Below, in pieces: positions 21,736 through 28,022 of a stretch of 30,921 bases of DNA. Within the stretch, counting starts at the first letter, position 1. Every line of letters starts with the position of its first letter. Source of the DNA: Deltaproteobacteria bacterium (GTDB taxonomy: Bacteria > Desulfobacterota_B > Binatia > UBA9968); NCBI GenBank assembly GCA_005879255.1, contig VBKY01000073.1:1-30921 (forward strand), read 5' to 3'. A program made the translations under genes and the position numbers. The notes below the pieces were generated by a model. That model was not told the origin of the DNA and searched no databases. It was given only the letters and a program-made list of their open reading frames with translations.

Positions 21736-22242
21736 CTAGGCTGCCGACACCGGCCCACGCTCGCTATCCTTAACTAGCCACCTCTCATGCATGATCTTGT
21801 CCTGGATCCTCAGAAGCCCCTCTGTCAGGGCTTCCGGCCGGGGCGGACAGCCAGGAACGTAAACATCGACCGGAATGATTTTGTCCACGCCTTTGCAAAC
21901 CGAGTAGGCCAGCTGAAACAGCCCCCCACAGTTGGCGCAGCTCCCCATCGAGATGACGTACTTCGGATCGGGCATTTGATCGTAGAGGAGCTTGGTCCGC
22001 TTAGCCATTTTATAAGTTAGAGTTCCGGCCACGATCATCAGATCCGACTGGCGAGGCGTGGCGCGCGGAACAGCGCCAAAACGATCGATATCCGCCCGTG
22101 GTCCCCCCGTTTGCATCAATTCGATCGCGCAACAGGCCAAGCCAAACAGCATGTACCACTGCGAAGAGGCTCGCCCCCAGTTGAGGAGTTCGTCCACCTT
22201 TGTCGTAAAAACGGTTTCGGGCAACTGGTTAATTAATGGCAT
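21736..22242 (-). CDS. nuoB: NADH-quinone oxidoreductase subunit B (NuoB)
   Basis: 168 residues. The cluster-N2 motif is present: [26 protein letters not shown]. This gives the four Cys ligands (two adjacent, one in SCAN, one in PGCP). [13 protein letters not shown] and the [12 protein letters not shown] stretch are typical NuoB. It is the complex I subunit holding the terminal 4Fe-4S cluster that passes electrons to quinone. AGGAGGCCTTC precedes the ATG. No nuoA or nuoC-N genes adjoin; ftsH follows by 19 bp. It may be an orphan copy of a subunit encoded elsewhere, or belong to a NuoB-like hydrogenase or transhydrogenase complex; the sequence itself looks like true NuoB. Confidence 0.93.
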   Translation of the reverse strand: MPLINQLPETVFTTKVDELLNWGRASSQWYMLFGLACCAIELMQTGGPRADIDRFGAVPRATPRQSDLMIVAGTLTYKMAKRTKLLYDQMPDPKYVISMGSCANCGGLFQLAYSVCKGVDKIIPVDVYVPGCPPRPEALTEGLLRIQDKIMHERWLVKDSERGPVSAA

Positions 22243-22825
22243 GAAGGCCTCCTCTTATTCCTTATTCCGACGGACGCAGCGCGTGGCGATGGAGCGGCTG
22301 CGCGACAGATTCGCTGCCGCGACGGCAGCGAATCGTTTTAGTTTTAGAGAAACGGGCGAGTTGCCAGCGAGGTTCTCTCGTTGGTTTGCTCGAAGCTCAA
22401 TGGGCTTTCTAAAGCTCTTTCTCTGGGACGAGAAATAACAGCGGCCGGTAGCGTGGGGATGGCCGGAGGATTTTTCTCCTTGGTGAGTCTCTGCGATCTG
22501 CCGTGAGGGATCCGGGTTACTTCAGCAAAGGCTACCGGCGATGCAGGTACCTCTGCAACACCAGCAAAGGAGTCATCGTCCTTTGAACAAAGTATGGACC
22601 TAATAAGTCTACGTTTCAATGATCTCCAGGAATAATTCTTTAGATTGGCAAATCCGGAAACCTCACTCACTCCCGGAGCGCAGCCGCTTTTATTGAGTTT
22701 GTCCATCCAGCGCGCCATGCAATGATCACTGTTTTAATAGCCTACGTAGGCCCGCCGTCGTCCTTAGTCGAGTGGCCGTGAGTTACCTGTGGGTTCCGTA
22801 TTTATACTTGTGGTGATTCGGGAGG
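22243..22825. other. Non-coding stretch upstream of nuoB
   Basis: A 124-codon minus-strand frame (22344-22718) has no ribosome site and a protein-unlike composition, so I do not call it. The notable feature is a strong hairpin at 22308-22334. The rest is featureless to my eye. Confidence 0.4.
22308..22334 (+). terminator. Perfect 12-bp hairpin with U-rich 3' side on the plus strand
   Basis: GATTCGCTGCCG (22308-22319), loop CGA, CGGCAGCGAATC (22323-22334), then GTTTTAGTTTTA. As a terminator it points along the plus strand, where no gene ends. It lies 66 bp upstream of the nuoB ATG on the opposite strand, so it could block antisense transcription or fold in the nuoB leader. Confidence 0.55.
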
Positions 22826-22998
22826 GATTGCTGTCCACTATTGGACAACATTGAAAAAGTCATTCGGCGGTCCGCGTCGTCATGCGCAGCGGTTCCCCCC
22901 CAAAACACATGCGCAGCCGGTCTCGCCGACCCTTCGTCCCTACCTGCGGACCTGGCAATAATTCTTTTCAGGATTGTTCAATATTAGACAGCAACGGC
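22826..22998. promoter_or_regulatory. Divergent pair of palindromic boxes F and G
   Basis: Box F TGTCCACTATTGGACA (22832-22847) points to the minus strand; box G TGTTCAATATTAGACA (22975-22990) is inverted and points to the plus-strand genes at 23085 onward. Both keep the T-rich outer flank (TTTTTCAA and TTTTCAGG). Between them is GC-rich sequence with a repeated CATGCGCAGC word. The layout fits either a divergent promoter region or a small element with inverted ends. Confidence 0.6.
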
Positions 22999-23084
22999 CG
23001 CTGAATCAGCGCAGCATGGAAATTAAAAGACTAGCCTAATGACTAGACTCGAGAGCAACGCTCGCGTGGAAGAAGGAAAGTAAC

Positions 23085-23405
23085 ATGGCTTTGTATGCGG
23101 TTGATGTGCGCAACGGCGTGATCCAGCGGGTGACTGAGGAATACGGCGGGGTCGACAACCAGCGCTTTTTTCTGATCGAAGCCGGTTCCGCGAAACAGGC
23201 GTGGGCCAAGGCCAACCGTTCGTCGGGTGGGATAGGTAGCGCCGAATGCGATTGCTGCCGCCATCGTTTTTGCAACGCTTGTGAAGAATGCTCTGTTGCA
23301 AAACAATACTCGGACTATTGGATTTGTCACCACTGCGGGGAATTAAACTTGCGTGTTTCAAACTTGTACTTAAGGGAGGTATCTCATGGATTGGGAAAAA
23401 ATTAA
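23085..23405 (+). CDS. Cys-rich putative zinc-binding protein
   Basis: 106 residues starting MALYAVDVRNGVIQRVTEEY, with AAGGAAAG 5 nt before the ATG. The N-terminal half forms a small alpha/beta unit with repeated YGGVDNQRFFLIEAGSA and QAWAKANR. The C-terminal half has eight or more cysteines: CDCCRHRFCNACEECSVAK, then YWICHHCGELN. These could hold two zinc ions in knuckle-like sites. No family recognised by name. Box G lies about 95 bp upstream in the same orientation. It overlaps the next gene by 20 bp, so translation is probably coupled. Confidence 0.75.
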   Translation: MALYAVDVRNGVIQRVTEEYGGVDNQRFFLIEAGSAKQAWAKANRSSGGIGSAECDCCRHRFCNACEECSVAKQYSDYWICHHCGELNLRVSNLYLREVSHGLGKN

Positions 23406-23733
23406 GCTAGGTTCGTGGAGTGCTGTCGGAGGCGCGATCGTATTAGCCGTCGTCGGCTTCAACTGGGGTGGATGGGTCACCGGCGGTGCTGCGGCGGCAA
23501 TGGCTAAGGACATCGCCGCAGATGCGGTCGCCGAGCGCTTGGGATCGATCTGTGTCGCACAGTTTAACCACGACTCGGATAAGGGCTCGAAGGTTACAGA
23601 AATGAAGGAAAAAGATTCTTGGGACAAAGCCCGCTATATTGAAAAGCAGAGTTGGGCGATCATGCCGGGTGACGATAAAGCCGATAGTAAAGTTGCCGAT
23701 TCGTGCGCGAAGCTGCTTGCAGCCAAAGCGTAA
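23386..23733 (+). CDS. Conserved hypothetical membrane-anchored protein
   Basis: 115 residues. MDWEKIKLGSWSAVGGAIVL then AVVGFNWGGWVTGGAAAAMA gives one Gly-rich transmembrane helix with a conserved FNWGGWVTGG. This is followed by a soluble domain with ICVAQFNHDSDKG, IEKQSWAIMPGD and a C-terminal SCAKLL. Two Cys may form a disulfide in the periplasm. The same arrangement is seen in conserved hypothetical proteins of Bradyrhizobium and other proteobacteria (from memory). GGAGGTATCTC precedes the ATG. It overlaps the Cys-rich gene, and a basic 40-residue gene follows; the three form a plus-strand operon. Function unknown. Confidence 0.82.
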   Translation: MDWEKIKLGSWSAVGGAIVLAVVGFNWGGWVTGGAAAAMAKDIAADAVAERLGSICVAQFNHDSDKGSKVTEMKEKDSWDKARYIEKQSWAIMPGDDKADSKVADSCAKLLAAKA

Positions 23734-23854
23734 TCAGCCACGGGTAGCGATTGCCGGTCGGTCGCTTAACGACAACGAGATTAGCAAGGATGGGGCGGGT
23801 CGAGGCTGACCTGGCGGTGGATAAATTTGTTCAGAAAAATAAGGAGTGGCTATC

Positions 23855-23977
23855 ATGAGTAAAGGCAAGGACAGTAAGAAACAAGAGAAAAAGAAACCAC
23901 TGAAGACCTTGATGGAAAAAAGGGCTGCGAAAAGGGCTAAGAAAGAGAACAAATCTTTTTCGCTTATGATCAAATGA
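23855..23977 (+). CDS. Small Lys-rich protein (40 aa)
   Basis: 40 residues: MSKGKDSKKQEKKKPLKTLM, then EKRAAKRAKKENKSFSLMIK, about 45 percent Lys/Arg. AAGGAGTGGCTATC precedes the ATG, a clear ribosome site. Strongly basic peptides opening MSKGKDSKK are common hypothetical proteins in soil proteobacteria (from memory). It might bind nucleic acid or ribosomes; nothing direct shows this. It is 121 bp after the membrane-anchored gene. Confidence 0.7.
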   Translation: MSKGKDSKKQEKKKPLKTLMEKRAAKRAKKENKSFSLMIK

Positions 23978-24143
23978 TCCGACCTCATCGAGAGAGCGCA
24001 GAATAAAGTCAAATTATTCTACGCTCCCTCGATGTAAGTTTTGCCGTGAAGGGTAGATCGCGCGTCACGGCCAGCCTCTCCGAGGGTCGACATGTAAGGA
24101 CGACTTCAAATGGCAGTGTCTATTAGGCGCTGCCATTTTCTTT

Positions 24144-24371
24144 TCAGTTTTTATCGATCCATTCCATTGCTCTTTGCAGGGCAAAATCGTCGGCTTCATC
24201 TTCGGTCGAGAAAGCTTCATTCAACTGATACTGTTGCGATGGAAAATGATTTTCATTACTTCCTGTATTTTGACGCGTTAGGGTATATTGCGGTATCCAC
24301 TTCCCATATTTTTCGCGCTGAAATGATTCGCCGCGAATGAGGCAATTTTTGTAGGAAATGCTGCTTTTCAT
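24144..24371 (-). CDS. Conserved hypothetical protein (75 aa)
   Basis: Start at ATG 24369-24371, with GAGGACACG upstream, beginning MKSSISYKNCLIRGESFQRE. The remainder reads KYGKWIPQYTLTRQNTGSN, then FPSQQYQLNEAFSTEDEAD and DFALQRAMEWIDKN. The succession Y-x-I-RG-E-x-FQ...KYGKW-PQY...FPS-QYQLN-F-T-x-x-A-D-x-x-A-L-x-x-A-x-EWID is a conserved small-protein family I have seen in environmental proteobacteria. The fold is likely strands followed by one C-terminal helix, in the cytoplasm. Function unknown. A longer frame to 24410 lacks a ribosome site. Confidence 0.75.
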   Translation of the reverse strand: MKSSISYKNCLIRGESFQREKYGKWIPQYTLTRQNTGSNENHFPSQQYQLNEAFSTEDEADDFALQRAMEWIDKN

Positions 24372-24540
24372 CGTGTCCTCGTTCCAAGTTAAAAACATTC
24401 GGGATGTCAACCGAGTAATCTGCCGGATTCATTGGATGCTCAAGGCGACTCCGACCGTCGAAAAAAATGAAGCCATCATTGTTCCCTTGCCCATCGATCT
24501 GCTTGCTTCAATATTGAAGCCGACGCGGGGCGGGAAAATA

Positions 24541-25590
24541 TTAAATCGCGGTTGCTTTATTTTCGGCGTCGAGAACCGCCAGCGAGCGGAAGCTAATCAT
24601 TGTTTGCTTTTTTGCATCGTACAGTCCGAGCCGTAGCGACCTAAAACTTGTCCGCAGTGTGATGGCTTTGACTGCCTGAAAGCCCGGGATTTCATCGTAG
24701 CACTGTTGCAGATTGTAATTAGGTATACTCGGTCGAACGTGGTGAATGTGATGCAAGCCAATGTTGCCTGAGAACCACTGTAGGATTTTTGGGAGCTTGA
24801 AATACGAGCTACCTTCCAACGCCACTTTCATCGGATCCCAAGATTCGTGACGCGCCCAGTACGCGTTCTCAAATTGATGCTGGATGTAGAACAGCCACAG
24901 TCCAAGACTGCCGCCAATCACAATGATGGGCAACTGAATTAATAGGTACGTCTGCAACCCTATGGTCCAGGTCGCCGCTCCGGCAACGAGCAAGAGCGCC
25001 AGGTTGGTGAAAACCACGCTGTTGCGCTCTCTCTTCCCCGCCCCCTTGCTAGAAAATCGCTGGAAGAACAAAAACAAAAGTGCCGCACCCGGACCAAACA
25101 AGACGAAGGGGTTTCGATAGATCCGGTACGCAAGTCGTTTTCGTGTGGGCGCTGCCAAATACTCCTCTTTCGTCATCGTCCGAATAGCGCCGACGCCCCG
25201 ACGATCGAGGTCTCCAGCCGTGGCATGATGCAAATTGTGGGCATACCTCCAGTCTTCAAATGGTGTGAATGTCACAATACCTGAGACATAGCCCAGGATG
25301 GTGTTTGCACGGCGCGAGGTAAAGAAAGAACCATGACAGCAATCGTGGAAAAGGATGAAAATGCGTACCATAAAGCCTGCCGCCACCACTGCCAACGCTA
25401 GAGTGATCCAATAGGGATACCCCCGTTGAACTGTATGGAGCATCAGCGCCCACATCACGCAATAAGGAATAAACGTGTCGAGGAGTTGCCAGAGCGATTT
25501 GCGAAGATTCGAACGCCCGTATTTGGCGGCACTCCGATACCAAGCAGTCTTGACCGTTTCAACTGTAGTAGAACCCGCATCAGCGAACAT
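24541..25590 (-). CDS. Membrane fatty acid desaturase (omega-6/delta-12 like)
   Basis: 349 residues from ATG 25588-25590 (AGGAGGCAGAAA upstream). Four or more membrane helices. The three histidine boxes that hold the di-iron centre are present: HDCCH (about 82-86), HNLHH (about 118-122) and HHIHH near residue 285. EDWRYAHNLHHATAGDLDRR and IQHQFENAYW are typical of acyl-lipid omega-6 desaturases of DesA type. It would introduce a double bond into membrane acyl chains using O2 and ferredoxin or similar, adjusting fluidity in the cold. No electron-transfer partner gene is adjacent. The substrate position is inferred only from family likeness. Confidence 0.92.
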   Translation of the reverse strand: MFADAGSTTVETVKTAWYRSAAKYGRSNLRKSLWQLLDTFIPYCVMWALMLHTVQRGYPYWITLALAVVAAGFMVRIFILFHDCCHGSFFTSRRANTILGYVSGIVTFTPFEDWRYAHNLHHATAGDLDRRGVGAIRTMTKEEYLAAPTRKRLAYRIYRNPFVLFGPGAALLFLFFQRFSSKGAGKRERNSVVFTNLALLLVAGAATWTIGLQTYLLIQLPIIVIGGSLGLWLFYIQHQFENAYWARHESWDPMKVALEGSSYFKLPKILQWFSGNIGLHHIHHVRPSIPNYNLQQCYDEIPGFQAVKAITLRTSFRSLRLGLYDAKKQTMISFRSLAVLDAENKATAI

Positions 25591-25772
25591 TTTCTGCCTC
25601 CTGGTGCTCGGCACAGATGGTAGCGATTATGATATTTCTAATCTTCAATGAAGGTGATTCTCCCAAAAATCTAGCCGAATTTGCGCCGAGGTGTCTATCG
25701 ATTTCTCGCATCGCACCTTGACGCTTAAACATTAAAACGTGGATTTTCGCACACCGAAGTTTGAAGTCTATC

Positions 25773-26090
25773 TTAGGCCGCGCTAGCAGCGATCTCGTGG
25801 AAGGTCGAGTCCACAAGTTCAAAAGTTTCCACTATCGGCATGCTTTCAACCACCTTTGACAAGGCTCTCAAGACATCAAGATAAGCCACGTGATTGTAAG
25901 CGTCCGCATTAACCTGGTTATCCCAGAAACTAATAGCTATCGCCTCATTCCGCTTGGCGGCCACCAGGGTGATTTCATCCTGAAAGCCTACTTGTTTGCG
26001 GAGTAAGGGTATAATTTCCTCCGCAAGAATGCGGCTAAACTCCGGCGCGCTGTTAGCCCTGAGTTTGATCCTGACGTTTCGAGTATACAA
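25773..26090 (-). CDS. ABM-type dimeric alpha/beta-barrel protein (copy 2), TTG start
   Basis: 105 residues, the same length as copy 1 at 16172-16489. LYTRNVRIKLRANSAPEFSR matches its start residue for residue. The TTG at 26088-26090 with GGAGGTTGAA upstream, the identical ribosome site of copy 1, is the likely start; an ATG-initiated frame to 26147 would add 19 unmatched residues. Core motifs: IIPLLRKQVGFQDEITLV, AISFWDNQVNADAYN, FELVDSTFHEIAAS. The gene is intact and conserved. Ligand unknown. It and copy 1 probably arose by duplication and then diverged (about 60 percent alike by eye). Confidence 0.78.
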   Translation of the reverse strand: MYTRNVRIKLRANSAPEFSRILAEEIIPLLRKQVGFQDEITLVAAKRNEAIAISFWDNQVNADAYNHVAYLDVLRALSKVVESMPIVETFELVDSTFHEIAASAA

Positions 26091-26171
26091 TTCAACCTCC
26101 TGGGTGAAACCGGTTGGAGAGTCAATAACGGAAGTCGTTAGGGTCAACTTATCTTAACAGGCCGCGAGCGT

Positions 26172-26432
26172 TCATAAACTTTTAACGTTGTACAAAGTGA
26201 TCGCGGATTTTCTTTTGGCATCTCCGGGGGTTGCTGTGCGACTAAAATAGAGCGGCTTACCCTTTGGTTCGAGTTGAAACGTACGTTCCTCTGGGTTTGG
26301 CTTTTCTTCCTGAGGGTTATCACCGGTTTTTTCTGTTTTATTTCTTCGCTCCGCGAGACGCGCCGCCTTCTTCTGCTTCTTCTCGCGCCGCGCTAATTCC
26401 TTCTGCCGTTTCTTATAAGTTTCACTTGCCAT
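26172..26432 (-). CDS. Basic small hypothetical protein (86 aa)
   Basis: Start at ATG 26430-26432, with AGGAGGAGTT upstream. It begins MASETYKKRQKELARREKKQ and continues KKAARLAERRNKTEKTGDN: a strongly charged helical first half of a small-protein family common in soil bacteria (typical start MA-x-TYKKRQKE). The second half is Pro/Lys rich (EEKPNPEERTFQLEPKGKPL) and differs from the usual family end. Function unknown, possibly nucleic-acid or ribosome associated given the charge. A longer frame reaches 26462 without a ribosome site. Confidence 0.7.
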   Translation of the reverse strand: MASETYKKRQKELARREKKQKKAARLAERRNKTEKTGDNPQEEKPNPEERTFQLEPKGKPLYFSRTATPGDAKRKSAITLYNVKSL

Positions 26433-26765
26433 AACTCCTCCTTTTGTTTTCGCGCCAGACACGGTGGCGCTTCACGATCGCCGGTTTTCAGCTCACTGCA
26501 TTTTTCCTAGGCGCGTGGTTGCCTGTTTTCGCGCTCGTGAGCACTGTCTACCTGTTCCTCCGCCGCACCCTTTGCCTCTCCAGTCACTTCCTGAATTCGC
26601 GGGGACAACAAAAGCGCAGGATTTTAACCTGGCCCGACGATTCGTCCTGATGATTCGTGCGGAAAGGCTATTCAGTCACGCAAGGTAATTGACGTGGCGT
26701 GCATTGCCGCGCTCTGGGAGAACGTCTGCGACCTTCTCATCCTAGTTGATTGTGCACCAACTCGG
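26433..26765. other. No convincing gene
   Basis: About 330 bp. A plus-strand frame at 26444-26650 would encode one or two hydrophobic helices (FTIAGFQLTAFFLGAWLPVF) but has no Shine-Dalgarno. It starts inside the leader of the basic protein gene on the other strand. I leave it uncalled. Confidence 0.3.
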
Positions 26766-26771
26766 AAGCGG

Positions 26772-26815
26772 CTGTTGTCTAATATTGGACCAATTTGTAA
26801 AAAAACTGGGTACCG
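26772..26815 (-). promoter_or_regulatory. Palindromic box H
   Basis: TGTCTAATATTGGACC (26776-26791) with flank AATTTGTAAAAAAAC. It lies 43 bp past the crp remnant's stop and about 340 bp from the next minus-strand gene (26432), the largest such distance in the set. Confidence 0.55.
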
Positions 26816-26833
26816 GGCTCTCCGACAGCCACG

Positions 26834-27089
26834 TTACGCGATCTGCGCAAGAAAATCACTGAGTTCTGTTTCTTTAGTGATAGTGCTCCGTGCATTTTAT
26901 CAGCCCGAGGTTGCGAAAATCGTTGCATAAACATGCTTATCCGCGGCCGCGTCGTTCCCACCATCTCGGAGAGTTCTTCGTGGAAAATCTTCAGTTCGAT
27001 GCGAATGCTGCGCGGATCTTTCTTGCTCCTTGTGCGGGCTAGCTGCAACCGCGTCTGCTCAGCCGCTAGTCGCTATATCCCCTGTCACC
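26834..27089 (-). pseudogene. C-terminal crp/fnr remnant (copy 4)
   Basis: The minus strand reads LQLARTRSKKDPRSIRIELK then FHEELSEMVGTTRPRISMFM, nearly identical to residues 140-200 of the intact regulator. A 1-nt shift near 26912 and an in-frame TAA follow, and the end KETELSDFLAQIA-stop returns in another frame (stop at 26834-26836). Nucleotide likeness to crp continues to about 27089, through the last codons of the neighbouring GH130 gene (GGATATAGCGACTAGC against GTGGATAGCGAGCAGC). The 5' half of crp is absent, replaced by the GH130 gene. Confidence 0.8.
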
Positions 27090-28022
27090 TTGTTGAAGCC
27101 ACTCCAGCATCCCGCGAACACTGCCGGTGGCCAGGCCTATGCTCGTATCCGCCGCGCCGTAATAGAGGTGGATGGTGTCGCCGTCCGCCGCAATCGTGTA
27201 TCCGCAAGGAAAGACGACGTTGTCCACGTCTCCACGTTGCTCGTAGATTTCTTGCGGGCCGAAGACCCACTCGTCGCTTCGTTTTAGGCAGTGCTCCGGC
27301 GCCTGCAAATCAAACAGCGCCAGCCCTAGTCGGTAAATCGCGCCGGACGCGGTCTGGCGCACACCGTGGTAAATCACCAACCAACCCTGAGGAGTTTCGA
27401 GCGGCGGCGGCGACAGGCCGATTTTGTTCGCGTCCCACCACCCACCGCGGCGCGCTTCCAGCATCAGCTTGTGATTGCCCCAGTGGCGCAAGTCCGGCGA
27501 ATAAGATAACCACATGTGCGCGCGCGGCGCGCTGACGGGCCGATGGATCAAAGCCCACTGCCCGTCGATACGATGTGGCAGTAAGGCCGCATCTTTATCT
27601 TCCGGCGACATGATGATGCCGTAGCGCTCGAAGGTGTGAAAATCGTCAGTGAGCGCCAGGGATACGCCCGGACCATCGCGTGAGAAAGCGGTATAGACCA
27701 CGGCATACTTGCTCAATTCGGAGAGATAGGTGATGCGCGGGTCTTCGATGCCCCACACCTCTTCCGGGAAGTGTTCAGGGTCGGCCAGCAGCGTCGGCCG
27801 GGGTTCAATTCGCCAGTTGTCCACGCCATTGTCGGAACGAGCGACCGTAAGATGAGAATGGCCCCTGAGATCTTCGACGCGACACAACAAGAGAGTAGTT
27901 CCGTCAGGCAGCAGTGTAGCGCCGGGGTTGAAAATACTATTGACCGGATAGGGCCAATCGGCGGCGCTTAAGATGGGATTGAGTTTGTGACGGCGAAATA
28001 GTTCGGCGTGTTGATTGTTCAT
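27066..28022 (-). CDS. GH130-like beta-mannoside phosphorylase/hydrolase
   Basis: 318 residues from ATG 28020-28022, with AGGAGCTTG upstream. A five-bladed beta-propeller pattern starts with NPILSAADWPYPVNSIFNPG. Motifs are LCRVEDLRGHSHL, the catalytic Asp in WGIEDPRITY, and DKDAALLPHRI, with GWWDANKIGLSPPPLETPQG and VYYGAAD-like LYYGAADTSIG blades. GH130 enzymes phosphorolyse or hydrolyse beta-1,2 or beta-1,4 mannosides; which applies is not visible. Its start overlaps the upstream glycosyltransferase stop (TGATG), so translation is coupled. The last residues (GYSD) coincide with crp-derived DNA, so the C-terminus may be altered. Confidence 0.85.
   Translation of the reverse strand: MNNQHAELFRRHKLNPILSAADWPYPVNSIFNPGATLLPDGTTLLLCRVEDLRGHSHLTVARSDNGVDNWRIEPRPTLLADPEHFPEEVWGIEDPRITYLSELSKYAVVYTAFSRDGPGVSLALTDDFHTFERYGIIMSPEDKDAALLPHRIDGQWALIHRPVSAPRAHMWLSYSPDLRHWGNHKLMLEARRGGWWDANKIGLSPPPLETPQGWLVIYHGVRQTASGAIYRLGLALFDLQAPEHCLKRSDEWVFGPQEIYEQRGDVDNVVFPCGYTIAADGDTIHLYYGAADTSIGLATGSVRGMLEWLQQGDRGYSD

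Noticed and set aside
22344..22718. 124-codon minus-strand ORF upstream of nuoB
   Set aside because: No ribosome site, no recognisable motif and irregular Arg/Ser/Pro-rich composition; probably chance.
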